Of a DNA stretch of 64,000 nucleotides, positions 35,567 to 44,886 are shown in pieces. Source of the DNA: Thalassotalea_B piscium_A (lineage in GTDB: Bacteria > Pseudomonadota > Gammaproteobacteria > Enterobacterales > Alteromonadaceae). A program made the translations under genes and the position numbers. Below the pieces are notes generated by a model. The model did no database searches. It was not told the origin of the DNA and saw only the letters and a list, made by a program, of their open reading frames with translations. The stretch covers positions 3,906,001 to 3,970,000 of the forward strand of contig CP186339.1 in the NCBI GenBank assembly GCA_049347715.1, read 5' to 3'. Positions within the stretch are counted from its first letter, which is position 1; each line of letters starts with the position of its first letter.

Positions 35567-36021
35567 TCTTGTTCCTTAATAAATTCTTGTGGTTTGGAGG
35601 GTTGAAAGACATTCACTTTTGCCTCCACTACAACTCTATCCAGATGACTTATGGTACATCCGAAAACGCTAAGACCAGACTCTTCACGATATAACTCTTC
35701 TACATCAACTATTAAACGTGTACCACAAGAAAAACTGCGTTCTTGTATAGTCATTTTTCTTGCACCAAGTAAGAAGCCAATTCTAATCTCATGTTGTTGA
35801 TCTAAGGCATTAGCTCCCGCATAAGCAGCAACCGATTGAGCCATATATTCAATACCTACATAACTTGGCACACCTTTTATTTGATGATCATAAAATGGTG
35901 ATTCTTCATTGATATCAACCCAGCAACACGCACGCCTATCGTCATAATAACTTAATCCAGAAATTAATATCATGGGATCTCGATGAGGAATAACATCCTT
36001 AACACTATAATTAGTCATCAA
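35563..36021 (-). CDS. apeP: hotdog-fold dehydratase, ApeP-like
   Basis: 3-hydroxyacyl-ACP dehydratase-type protein of 152 residues with the FabA/FabZ-like start VKDVIPHRDPMILISGL and the helix GVPSYVGIEYMAQSVAAYAG. In characterised APE systems ApeP pairs with ApeI as a DH:DH' heterodimer, each contributing to the dehydration that creates the conjugated double bonds. The His expected in the active-site loop is present as FYDHQIKG. Overlaps apeQ by 4 bases and apeO by 11. Confidence 0.88.
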   Translation of the reverse strand: MMTNYSVKDVIPHRDPMILISGLSYYDDRRACCWVDINEESPFYDHQIKGVPSYVGIEYMAQSVAAYAGANALDQQHEIRIGFLLGARKMTIQERSFSCGTRLIVDVEELYREESGLSVFGCTISHLDRVVVEAKVNVFQPSKPQEFIKEQE

Positions 36022-37198
36022 CTTTACCTAATATAAGACTAATATTATTACCACCAAACGCAAAAGAATTTGACAAGCAATACAACAACTTATCTAAAAC
36101 CTGCCCTTGCGATAAATTAATTTTTTCGAGCTGTTCATCGACTAATGCTTCAGCTTTATTGCCCGGTATTTTATCATCAAAATTATACTCAGATAAGAGT
36201 AACCAACAAATTCCTGCTTCTAAGGCACCTGCGGCGCCAAGAGTATGGCCAGTAAAACGTTTGGTTGAACTACAAGGTACATTGAAACCAAAGACTTTAA
36301 AGATAGCATGGGCTTCCATTTCATCATTTTTAGGCGTTGCTGTGCCATGAGCATTAATATAATCAATATCATGTTTTTGCAAATTTGCTGAGTTTAATGC
36401 TTTTGTCATTGCACTGATAGCACCTTGCCCTTGCGGATCTGGGGCTGAGACATGATAAGCATCAGAACTTTCTCCCGAGCCTAGTAATTGAATTGGGGCA
36501 GCATGTTTACTCATTACAAATAAAGCAGCTCCTTCACCAATATTAATACCATCTCGACCTTGAGAAAAAGGTTGGCAGTATTGCTTCGCCATTGATTCTA
36601 ACGCTTGAAAACCATTAATCGGTAAAGCACTTAATGAATCAACCCCACCACAAATAACAACATCCGCAAGACCACTCTCGAGTAAGGCTTTTGCACTTAC
36701 TAATGCTTTTGCACTTGAACTACAAGCAGTAGAAATACCATAACAAGGACCTTCCGCCCCAATAATAGATGCGATAAAATTAGCCGGTGAAGACATTTCT
36801 TGAGTCAAATAATGAAAATCAGGGGGCATATGCCCGATATGAGCATTCGATTTTCGTGCCAATTCACCCTCTAATATACCTGATGTACTGGTGCCCATGA
36901 TCACTGCGACACGAGTTTTTGGTATTTCATTTATAAGTTGTTCAACACTCTCTGAAATCTGCTGAAAAGCTAAATAAGCTAATTGATTGTTTCTACTATT
37001 AAAATAAGTTGGAAATTTTTCAAGAGAAGGTAAGGGCACGTTAACTTGACCAACAAAAATTGGCCTTTTATCTAATGATAATTGCTCATCCTTAGATAAA
37101 TATTCTTGAGCATTGTTATTAACTAACGCATCTATGACTGTTGACTTATCATGCCCTAGTGCACAAATTATTCCTAAATCATTTAAATATACTGGCAT
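36011..37198 (-). CDS. apeO: aryl polyene ketosynthase, ApeO-like
   Basis: Ketosynthase of 395 residues expected to be the extending half of a KS:CLF pair with the ApeC-like protein. The catalytic Cys lies in ISTACSSSAKAL (about residue 162), His in NAHGTATPKND (about 288) and FTGHTLGAAGALE (about 320). All three catalytic residues are intact, in contrast to the chain-length factor. It lies 6 bases after the DUF3261 lipoprotein gene and overlaps apeP. Confidence 0.92.
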   Translation of the reverse strand: MPVYLNDLGIICALGHDKSTVIDALVNNNAQEYLSKDEQLSLDKRPIFVGQVNVPLPSLEKFPTYFNSRNNQLAYLAFQQISESVEQLINEIPKTRVAVIMGTSTSGILEGELARKSNAHIGHMPPDFHYLTQEMSSPANFIASIIGAEGPCYGISTACSSSAKALVSAKALLESGLADVVICGGVDSLSALPINGFQALESMAKQYCQPFSQGRDGINIGEGAALFVMSKHAAPIQLLGSGESSDAYHVSAPDPQGQGAISAMTKALNSANLQKHDIDYINAHGTATPKNDEMEAHAIFKVFGFNVPCSSTKRFTGHTLGAAGALEAGICWLLLSEYNFDDKIPGNKAEALVDEQLEKINLSQGQVLDKLLYCLSNSFAFGGNNISLILGKVDD

Positions 37199-37204
37199 GA
37201 TGAA

Positions 37205-37756
37205 TTACCCAATATCTGAAACAGTAAATTGATAGTGTCTAATTAAATGATGATAGCTAATATTACCTTCATTTTTCTTAATATGAATGATGGGCTGCTT
37301 ATCTTGGGTAATCAAACGTTCACCTTTTTCATTTTCTGAAATACTTATCCCTTCAGACAATTGTTTATTTAATTGTTCTATCGGCCAATAAACAAGTTGT
37401 AAGTCAGCTAACACATACTCTGGAGATAAACTTTCAATCGGTATATGTTTGGTCACTTTTATCTGCTTATCTTCCGTAAAAGTTAATTCAAATAATGGAA
37501 TACCAGATGGCGTTAGTGCAACGACAGCAATATTCTTTTCGTTAAATCCCGTTAACAAAACTAACTGATGCACTTTATCCTTGTAGCGAATTTCCATTTG
37601 TTGACTAAGCTCAGTATCCCACAAAGCCTTACGTGGTAGTTCCAGTAACAAGTGCGCTTGAGGAGAAATTTCAACATCGACACTTGTAGATAACGTTGAA
37701 TGTGTACAAGCAGTTAATAATAACAAAATCGCGAGAGTTAACTTTAAGAACGACAT
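37205..37756 (-). CDS. apeN: DUF3261 lipoprotein, ApeN-like
   Basis: 183 residues beginning with a lipoprotein signal whose lipobox is LLTAC (Cys at about 17), so it is probably attached to the outer membrane. The rest, including LLLTGFNEKNIAVVALTPSG and the DLQLVYWP segment, matches the DUF3261 type found in all APE clusters I know. With the LolA-like and MMPL proteins it is thought to help move the lipid-linked pigment to the outer membrane. Its start overlaps the flavoprotein gene by 13 bases. Confidence 0.85.
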   Translation of the reverse strand: MSFLKLTLAILLLLTACTHSTLSTSVDVEISPQAHLLLELPRKALWDTELSQQMEIRYKDKVHQLVLLTGFNEKNIAVVALTPSGIPLFELTFTEDKQIKVTKHIPIESLSPEYVLADLQLVYWPIEQLNKQLSEGISISENEKGERLITQDKQPIIHIKKNEGNISYHHLIRHYQFTVSDIG

Positions 37757-38985
37757 ACATCAACCAAAGCACTAAAACGACGCTCACTTTGAGCAACATA
37801 AGGGTTTTCTTTATCCCAAGCATAACCTGCGAGAATTGAGCTAAGCATTCTCTCTATTTTATCTGTTTGCTGGTCACAAAAAATTACATCTTGAAAACCA
37901 CCTTCATACCAACTAGTGACAAACGTTTTAAAACACTTAACCCCCTCGCTTAAAGGCTTAACAAAGGATTGGTTAAAATCAACGGCTTCTCCCTTCAAAA
38001 ATTTATCGATTTCAGGAGAAATCAGTACTGCTGAACACAAGGCAATAGTTACACCAGATGAGAAAACAGGATCTAAAAACTCACCCGCATTACCCAATAA
38101 AGCATAATTATTACCTATAAGCGAGGTCACATTAGCTGAATAACCTGTGATAGATTGCACCTCATTAATCAGCGTGGCGTTTTTAAGTAAAGCTTTAAGA
38201 TTTGGTGCTTGTGAAATAAAATCAAGCAAAAGCTGCTCCTGACTTAGGCCACCTTTCGATAACTGTTCAGGTTTCCCCACAACACCTATACTGCTTGTGC
38301 CATCTGAAAAAGGAATCGTCCAAAACCAAATATCCTTGTAGACAGGATGCACTGTTATTAAGATTTTATTTCGATCAAAATCTGCATCGTCTATTTTGTC
38401 ATTAAAATGAGCGAAAAATGCTGACCTTACAGGAAAATTAGATGGTGTTTCTAAATTGAGTAAACGAGGCAGTACACGAGCAAAACCACTGGCATCCAGT
38501 AAATAACGACCTACAATTTGGTAACTTTGGTCAGATTCATCGAGTACTGTCAAAATCGGTTTTTCACCGTCCACATTAACCGTTTTCACCTGGTGACCAT
38601 AACGAATATCGGCACCTTTATCTTGAGCTCCATCCGCTAATACCTTGTCAAATGATGCTCGCTTTACTTGATATGTAGTACTTGGTCCGGATGAAAATTT
38701 TCTCGTGAAATCAAACTCTGTATATTTATCATTTTTTTGAAATGCTGCACCATTTTTAAACTGAAAACCTAGTATATCAGCACTATCATGCACTTTTTGT
38801 TCTAAACCAGCAGCCTTCAAAAATGCCATGCATTGAGGTAATAAGCTTTCACCAATCGAAAATCTAGGAAAATGTTGTTTTTCCAATATAAGTACCCGCC
38901 AACCTAAATCTGACAGCATTGCCCCAGCCGCTGCTCCTGAAGGACCTGCACCTATAATGACTACATCAAACTGTTCACTTTTCAT
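37744..38985 (-). CDS. FAD-dependent oxidoreductase with flavin-halogenase signatures
   Basis: 413-residue flavoprotein. FAD motif IGAGPSGAAAGAML at residues 11-24, then FPRFSIGESLLP (39-50) typical of the halogenase/geranylgeranyl-reductase group. W220-F-W-T-I-P225 fits the WxWxIP signature that separates flavin-dependent halogenases from monooxygenases. Lys77 in GFQFKNGAAF is in about the place of the halogenase catalytic Lys. Length fits the shorter phenol/pyrrole type rather than the roughly 530-residue tryptophan halogenases. It is embedded by overlaps between the MMPL exporter and the lipoprotein. Chlorination or bromination of the aryl head is an inference; desaturase or hydroxylase activity remains possible. 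Confidence 0.8.
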   Translation of the reverse strand: MKSEQFDVVIIGAGPSGAAAGAMLSDLGWRVLILEKQHFPRFSIGESLLPQCMAFLKAAGLEQKVHDSADILGFQFKNGAAFQKNDKYTEFDFTRKFSSGPSTTYQVKRASFDKVLADGAQDKGADIRYGHQVKTVNVDGEKPILTVLDESDQSYQIVGRYLLDASGFARVLPRLLNLETPSNFPVRSAFFAHFNDKIDDADFDRNKILITVHPVYKDIWFWTIPFSDGTSSIGVVGKPEQLSKGGLSQEQLLLDFISQAPNLKALLKNATLINEVQSITGYSANVTSLIGNNYALLGNAGEFLDPVFSSGVTIALCSAVLISPEIDKFLKGEAVDFNQSFVKPLSEGVKCFKTFVTSWYEGGFQDVIFCDQQTDKIERMLSSILAGYAWDKENPYVAQSERRFSALVDVCRS

Positions 38986-41317
38986 AACTTTCCTTTACTA
39001 CTATAGGAGCAAGTAGATAAATAAAGGCAATGCCAAACATCACCGTAAGACCAAAACTAAAAACAGCAGGCGTTTTACTAAACGACAACATACCAAATAC
39101 TAAAATTGAGGATATTGCTGATAAGCTTATTGCAAGTACATTGGACATGAGTAAGCCACGCTCTCGGTAAAAGATAAGGTAATCTATGGCAAGCGCTAAA
39201 ATTAACATAATAGAAAACACATTAAATATATTAAGCGTTTGTTGAACCAACATTGAGGCATAAAGGGATAGAGCAACAACAATAGCGAGTAAGATACCAC
39301 TTTTTACAGCCGCTTTTATCGTAAAGAACCAAGAAAATATCAGTAGAATAATGACAAAAACGAAAATAAACCCCCAATAAAGTTGCAAACGAAACTCTGT
39401 TAATACTTTTGTTAGCGTACTTGCTTTATCCGCATAGCTAACTTGTTGATTATATTTTCCGGCTAACTGTACTACTAAAGCATTCAACTGTAATTGATCC
39501 AAGCCTTTCACTTCCATTAATGACACATAACCTTGTCTTTCAGCATGATTATCTGATACCCCAACATTAAATTTACTATGATAAAGCTTGCTATAGGTAA
39601 TAAGAGAAATAGGAGAATTATTTAGATCAACTTCCTCTAAATAATTTAATTTATCGAATGAAATGGGATAATCAAACATAGTCGATAATTCATCAAAAAC
39701 TCCACGTTTTTGTGCCGCAGATAAAAGTTCAAAACTTAACTCTTGTTTCTTTTTCGAAGGAACCCAATCACTCAAAGTGTTAACTTTAGCATTAGGTACC
39801 TTTTGAATAATTTCACTAGTGATATTCTCTTCTAATTCAAGCAGTGCCTGAAAACTGTCTGCACTAACATAAAAACGATGAACATTGTCATTATTCAAAA
39901 GTAGCTGATGGGTCTTTTCATTTGCTAAGAGCTGCTTACTGCTCGCATTGAGTAATCGGATATTATCATCGAACTTCAATGGAACCACTGCATAGGCCAT
40001 CACTAAAACCACACTCAATGTTATGGTAATCACTCGGCTATGCTCTTTGATTTTTTTAAACAGCCTTATGACATTTTCAATAATTGGAAAGTTAAATTTA
40101 ATTGTTGGCATAGACAGCATTAGAGATGGAAGAAGCAATGTTGAGAAAGCTAAAGCGCCGGCCAAACCTGCAATAACAAATGCAGCAATTTGTGGCATTA
40201 AATCGAGCGGGGCAAATGCAAAAACTAAATAACCTAGGGCAGTAGTAATAAAACCGAGAAAGATCGACCTAACAACTTTTTTATGAGAAATTAAACTAGC
40301 ACGTTTATCTAAGCGATTTGAACTTTGGTTCTCTCTATCTTTGGGCTCTTTTAGGTATTCGACCATGATATGGAAACTATAATCAATTGCAATACCAATA
40401 AGGGTTATACCAAAAACAAAACTTAACATATGAACGGAAGGAAAAATCCACACTAACGCAGTTAACCCAGCAAGCACAGCGTTGGCAATTGTTAATAATG
40501 CACCAACAATGGGTAATATACTCCTAAATACCCAGACAATGATAATCAGCATGCCTAGCATGCTAACACCACCAAAAAAGCTCATTTCAAACTCAGCCTG
40601 AGCGGCATTTTCTGCTGTATGAAAGATAATTCCCGAATAAACCATTTTCACACTAGTATAGCTTTGTTGAATGCTAGTGAAATAACCCAAGAGCTCTTTA
40701 CTTGTTATCTGTGAATTAACTAGACCTGTAGACTCTTCAGGTAAATTTAATACTAATAAGTAATTAGTACGCCCATTATCATTAATCACTAAGCGGTCAT
40801 TTTTTACTGACACAACTGAATTATCACTCAGTTGTTGCTCAGTAAAATCTGCAACAGACAAACTTGGATCTTGATTAAATGATGCGCCGACAAATGGGTT
40901 AACTGTAGAAGTTAATTTTTCAGTTGCAAAAGGAACTAATAATTCAGGCTTCTCTAATAATGCTTGATATGATTTTGTTAATAATGCCCCTTGAAATTGG
41001 GCATAAAATTTTGTTATTTCACTAACATCTAAGGATTGTAAACTAGTATCTAACCACCCTTTTTGGCTAAAAACTTGTCTAAGATGATCATGCGCAACAA
41101 TGGCATTTTCACCGGAAAGTGTCACCATAACTCGTGTTTTATATTGATCAAAAAACCACTTTTCAGCATTTTTTATTAAAGCAGATTGCTCATTAGCAGG
41201 TAAAATACTTAATAAATCAGCTTGAAAATGTGTCCGATCTTGCTTAACGGCTAATCCTAATAGTATTACTAATACTAGTACTTGGAAGCACCCTAACCAC
41301 AATTTTATTCCTTTCAC
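38975..41317 (-). CDS. apeM: MMPL/RND-family exporter, ApeM-like
   Basis: 780-residue inner-membrane transporter with the RND/MMPL layout: one N-terminal helix, a large periplasmic loop (about 30-235), five or six helices (about 240-400, including GITLIGIAIDYSFHIMVEYL), a second helix and periplasmic loop (about 430-635), and a final helix bundle (LILALAIDYLIFYRERG). The paired Asp-Tyr motifs in the helices (AIDYSFH, AIDYLIF) are the usual proton-relay positions. It is expected to move the pigment lipid out of the inner membrane. Overlaps the flavoprotein gene by 11 bases. Confidence 0.9.
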   Translation of the reverse strand: MKGIKLWLGCFQVLVLVILLGLAVKQDRTHFQADLLSILPANEQSALIKNAEKWFFDQYKTRVMVTLSGENAIVAHDHLRQVFSQKGWLDTSLQSLDVSEITKFYAQFQGALLTKSYQALLEKPELLVPFATEKLTSTVNPFVGASFNQDPSLSVADFTEQQLSDNSVVSVKNDRLVINDNGRTNYLLVLNLPEESTGLVNSQITSKELLGYFTSIQQSYTSVKMVYSGIIFHTAENAAQAEFEMSFFGGVSMLGMLIIIVWVFRSILPIVGALLTIANAVLAGLTALVWIFPSVHMLSFVFGITLIGIAIDYSFHIMVEYLKEPKDRENQSSNRLDKRASLISHKKVVRSIFLGFITTALGYLVFAFAPLDLMPQIAAFVIAGLAGALAFSTLLLPSLMLSMPTIKFNFPIIENVIRLFKKIKEHSRVITITLSVVLVMAYAVVPLKFDDNIRLLNASSKQLLANEKTHQLLLNNDNVHRFYVSADSFQALLELEENITSEIIQKVPNAKVNTLSDWVPSKKKQELSFELLSAAQKRGVFDELSTMFDYPISFDKLNYLEEVDLNNSPISLITYSKLYHSKFNVGVSDNHAERQGYVSLMEVKGLDQLQLNALVVQLAGKYNQQVSYADKASTLTKVLTEFRLQLYWGFIFVFVIILLIFSWFFTIKAAVKSGILLAIVVALSLYASMLVQQTLNIFNVFSIMLILALAIDYLIFYRERGLLMSNVLAISLSAISSILVFGMLSFSKTPAVFSFGLTVMFGIAFIYLLAPIVVKESYEK

Positions 41318-41333
41318 TCTTTATCCTTTGAAG

Positions 41334-41948
41334 CTAGTGGCTATAATGACGTTCAGCATTACTTTGATCATTAGCATCTGTATAACTTAATGTAATGACC
41401 GTATAATTAGTTTGTGGATCAAATAACGTAATTTTATCAATTTGACCTTGCCCACATAAAGCTATTTGTTTAAAAACTTGAGCAAAAGTTTTGTCCTTTG
41501 GGATTAACATTAAGCAATGCTCACTTTCTATACCTGCAGTCCTGGTTATTAAAAAATGATCACTTAATGATTCAAATTGTCCTGATAATAACTGTTGTAG
41601 TATATGGCCAATATCCTGCGCTTCATCTTGCTCACTTAATTCCCCATTGGCATTTTCTATATAAAGTTTGTTTTCACGAAATATTATTGCACTCTGAACG
41701 GGAGTTAACGTTCGCCACGTAAATTTTTGATCTACAGAGCTAAACTTCCCGCTTGAAATAAAAGGTTTTTTTAATATTTTAAAGTATTTTTTTTGTAGAA
41801 AATTACCATTAAGATTATTATTCGTTTCTAATGACAATATGCTTAACGCCTGCGTAGCACTTAGCAAGGTGTTCGGCATTTCATTGTTTTCAGCTGCATT
41901 CAAAAGGCAGGTAACAAATAAACTAACAATTAAAGTCACTGTACGCAT
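41334..41948 (-). CDS. apeL: LolA-like outer-membrane lipid carrier, ApeL-like
   Basis: 204 residues with a signal peptide (to about LNAAEN, residue 20) and a LolA-type half-barrel sequence (GNFLQKKYFKILKKPFISSGKF ... FTWRTLTPVQSAIIFRENKL). LolA proteins carry acylated cargo across the periplasm; in APE clusters the dedicated copy is assumed to carry the pigment lipid. It overlaps the thioesterase start by one base and ends 16 bases before the exporter gene. Confidence 0.87.
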   Translation of the reverse strand: MRTVTLIVSLFVTCLLNAAENNEMPNTLLSATQALSILSLETNNNLNGNFLQKKYFKILKKPFISSGKFSSVDQKFTWRTLTPVQSAIIFRENKLYIENANGELSEQDEAQDIGHILQQLLSGQFESLSDHFLITRTAGIESEHCLMLIPKDKTFAQVFKQIALCGQGQIDKITLFDPQTNYTVITLSYTDANDQSNAERHYSH

Positions 41949-42376
41949 TATGCTAAAATCCCTTTTATAAGGTCTAGAAGTACTTTCGGACTAGCATATT
42001 GCATTTCTTTATTTGAAATATCTACAGCGACTTGCGTTGTCGATGCCTTAGTCAATTTTTTGCCTGAGGCTGCATCAGTGATAACATAATCAATTTTTAG
42101 ACACGTTTCATATTCTTTCAAATAAGCATCTACACGTATCAACTGTCTAAAAGTCGCTGAATCGATATACTTCAATCGCATATCAACAATCGGCCACATA
42201 TAGCCAGAATCATTCATTTCGAGGTAGTCATAGTCAAACTTCCGAAGTAGTTCACAACGCGCTACCTCTAAATAACGAGCATAACTACCATGCCAAACAA
42301 CATTCATAGGATCGCAGTCATGAAAAGGTATTTCTATTTCCACATAAGCTGAAATTAAGGCTTTTTTACTATTCAT
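41948..42376 (-). CDS. apeK: hotdog thioesterase, ApeK-like
   Basis: 4HBT/YbgC-type acyl thioesterase. The start is set at MNSKKALISAYVEIEIPFHD (42376), overlapping the ammonia-lyase stop by 8 bases; an upstream start (42409) would overlap it by 41. The catalytic region FHDCDPMNVVWHGSYARYLEVAR (residues about 18-40) has the Asp and WHGSYxxYxE pattern of the family. At 142 residues length is standard. It may release or edit polyene chains on the carrier proteins. Confidence 0.87.
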   Translation of the reverse strand: MNSKKALISAYVEIEIPFHDCDPMNVVWHGSYARYLEVARCELLRKFDYDYLEMNDSGYMWPIVDMRLKYIDSATFRQLIRVDAYLKEYETCLKIDYVITDAASGKKLTKASTTQVAVDISNKEMQYASPKVLLDLIKGILA

Positions 42377-43955
42377 ATAAAGCCCATCGTTTAGTTTGTA
42401 TGGCATCAATGGTATATCTTAAAACACTTTCCAATGGTCTATCTTCCACTAAATTTTCGAAATAACCGCTAACATCATCATACATAGCCATAATATTAGG
42501 AGCTAAAGTATTATGCTGTAAATCACCCTGTTCGATACGAATTCTGACCCCTTGTACCGCAGCTAACAAAGTACTGGCTAGTACTTGTTCAGTTAATTGT
42601 AAAATACGCAAAGCATCGCGTGCCGCAATAGTTCCCATGCTTACTTTATCTTGGTTATGGCATTCGGTAGATCGTGAAAATACACTTGCTGGCATTGTAT
42701 GTTTAAGTGCTTCAGCAGTATATGCCGAAGCACCAATTTGAACAGCCTTGAAACCATGATTAATATAACGACGCTCTTCCGAACTCGCCGATAAATTAGA
42801 AGGTAAGCCATTGTTATAACGAGTATCGACTAATGATGCAATTTGTCTATCAGCTAAATCAGCTAAATTGGCAACCGCCGTTTTTAAATTATCCATCGCC
42901 ATTGCAATATGACCACCGTAAAAATGCCCTCCATGAAGAATATGCTCACCAATACCATCAATGATTGGATTATCATTAGCGGAATTGAGTTCATTTTCTA
43001 TAATATTTTTAAAAAATGGTAGGCTATCTTGCAATACACCAATAACATGAGGCGCACATCGAATAGAATAACGATCTTGCAATCGATTAGAATTACGAGG
43101 GTGCTGATGATGATTTAAATCTTCACGGATCCAACTTGCAACTTGTTGCTGACCTTGATGGGGCTTAACAGAAAATAATATTTCATCGAAATGATGACTA
43201 TTTCCCTTAAGAGCTAAACTACTCAAAGACGTAATACGTGCGGCCAAGCGAGATAAATATTCTGAACGATCATAAGCTAAACAAGCTAATGCTGTCATTA
43301 CCGCCGTGCCATTCATTACCGCAAGACCTTCTTTAGGTCTTAACATCAATGGTGTTAACTCTAATTTTTCCATCACTGATGCACTATTATGTATTTCTCC
43401 TTGATAATATACATCGCGCTCTCCAACCATAGCGCCAGCTACATATGATAAAGGAGTTAAATCACCGCTTGCACCAACAGAGCCCTCTTGAGGGATGACA
43501 GGCACAATATCTTTATTAATAAAGTCAGTCAGTAAATTAAGTAACTCCCAACTCACACCAGAATACCCTTGGCTAAGAGAGGCTAAGCGAGCAGCTAAAA
43601 TCGCACGCCCTTCCATCGGACTAAAATACTGCCCTAATCCGCAACCATGAAAGCGCGTTAAATGTAAAGGTAGTTCATTAACAAGATCAAGTGGGATATT
43701 TACCGTAACTGAATCACCATAACCGGTTGTAACACCATAAATAACACCATCTTCTTTTAACAACGTATCGAGAAATTTTAGTGCAGAATCAATTTTTTCA
43801 ACAAAATGTCCATCGTCAGTTAATGCTACTGATACCTTTTTATTAGCTATCGCAATTACATCTTCAATTGATAATGACTGCTTGCCAAAAATAATACTAT
43901 TATCTTGATTCACTTTACTGGTGACTCCGTTTGGATTCTCTTGAAATGTGTTCAT
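42369..43955 (-). CDS. aromatic amino acid ammonia-lyase (HAL/PAL/TAL family)
   Basis: MIO-dependent lyase of 528 residues that removes ammonia from His, Phe or Tyr. The MIO-forming Ala-Ser-Gly triad is in GSVGASGDLTPLSY; YGVTTGYGDS carries the catalytic Tyr, and NDNPI and the C-terminal part are intact. At the dyad that sets substrate choice, this protein has Phe-His (in LTRFHGCGLG), neither His-Leu of Rhodobacter TAL nor Ser-His of many HALs. Its place inside the APE operon suggests it makes a cinnamate- or coumarate-type starter. The ATG at 43955 is preferred to a TTG at 43973; either overlaps the acyltransferase gene by about 40 bases or more. Confidence 0.9.
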   Translation of the reverse strand: MNTFQENPNGVTSKVNQDNSIIFGKQSLSIEDVIAIANKKVSVALTDDGHFVEKIDSALKFLDTLLKEDGVIYGVTTGYGDSVTVNIPLDLVNELPLHLTRFHGCGLGQYFSPMEGRAILAARLASLSQGYSGVSWELLNLLTDFINKDIVPVIPQEGSVGASGDLTPLSYVAGAMVGERDVYYQGEIHNSASVMEKLELTPLMLRPKEGLAVMNGTAVMTALACLAYDRSEYLSRLAARITSLSSLALKGNSHHFDEILFSVKPHQGQQQVASWIREDLNHHQHPRNSNRLQDRYSIRCAPHVIGVLQDSLPFFKNIIENELNSANDNPIIDGIGEHILHGGHFYGGHIAMAMDNLKTAVANLADLADRQIASLVDTRYNNGLPSNLSASSEERRYINHGFKAVQIGASAYTAEALKHTMPASVFSRSTECHNQDKVSMGTIAARDALRILQLTEQVLASTLLAAVQGVRIRIEQGDLQHNTLAPNIMAMYDDVSGYFENLVEDRPLESVLRYTIDAIQTKRWALYE

Positions 43956-44886
43956 CTTTTTGCCAAAAATCAAAAAAATTAAACCACTGGTAAGGATATA
44001 AATTTGCGTAATAACTCAATCTTTGAGCGTAGACATTTATAATTTCTTGTAAGGCTTGGTCTCTATTTCTTCTTGGCACGCCTAACTTATCTGCAACATG
44101 CTCAAAGATAACATTATAATGCCCATGTTCTTTTAAACAAAAAAGCCAATACACTGGACACTCTAGAATAGAAGCTAGAATAAAAGGCCCTTGTGCAAAT
44201 GCTGCCGAACGTCCAAGAAAATTAGCATAATTTACACGTCCTGATGTGCTAATACTGGTTCTATCTCCAACAATAACAATAATCTCACCGGCATCAACTC
44301 GTTCTTTAAGTGAAATAGCTAGCCCAGGACTAATATCACTCACTTCAATTAAGTTAACACTGACACGGTTATTAACACTTTGTAAAATACGATTAAACTT
44401 CTCTGCATTCTGAGTAAAAGTTAACACATTAATTGGAGTCGAATATCGACCATCACTTAAAGCGCGACAAACTTCTAAGTTCCCTAAATGTGAGCCAATA
44501 AGTATTGCCCCTTTTTTACTCTCTACAACTTTTGAAAAAACAGTGTCACCTGCATACTCTATGTGTTTAAGGTCTATTTTACCTAGCCACGCATCTATTT
44601 TATCAAATGCAGAATTAGCAAAACTACAATAGTGCTTCAACCCTTGCCAAAAACTTGCTTTTTTATTTATCCCATTATACTGATTAACTTGAGTTAAAAA
44701 CCGTCGTGATTCAACTCGACCAGTTTTCCCCGTTAGATACAAATAAAAGACTACCGGAAATAAAGGAATCCAAAGTAGATACCGTCCCAACAACCGGTAT
44801 ACAAAAAATAGTATTTTCATACCAATGATGGAGCCTCTTTCATCAATGCCCGCCCAATGATCTTTACTCTGATGTTTGATTGTCAT
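43915..44886 (-). CDS. LpxL-like acyltransferase (ApeJ acyltransferase part)
   Basis: 323-residue membrane-associated acyltransferase of the lipid A/LpxL type. It starts with the HWAGIDERGSIIGMKILFF segment seen in APE and flexirubin clusters, has a hydrophobic helix at about 28-50, and the catalytic motif SHLGNLEVCR (H-x4-E, about residue 131). VIVGDRTSISTSGR follows. In E. coli-type clusters I recall ApeJ as a joined glycosyltransferase/acyltransferase; here the two parts are separate adjacent genes with no gap. It probably acylates the sugar or head group anchoring the pigment to a lipid. Confidence 0.87.
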   Translation of the reverse strand: MTIKHQSKDHWAGIDERGSIIGMKILFFVYRLLGRYLLWIPLFPVVFYLYLTGKTGRVESRRFLTQVNQYNGINKKASFWQGLKHYCSFANSAFDKIDAWLGKIDLKHIEYAGDTVFSKVVESKKGAILIGSHLGNLEVCRALSDGRYSTPINVLTFTQNAEKFNRILQSVNNRVSVNLIEVSDISPGLAISLKERVDAGEIIVIVGDRTSISTSGRVNYANFLGRSAAFAQGPFILASILECPVYWLFCLKEHGHYNVIFEHVADKLGVPRRNRDQALQEIINVYAQRLSYYANLYPYQWFNFFDFWQKDEHISRESKRSHQ

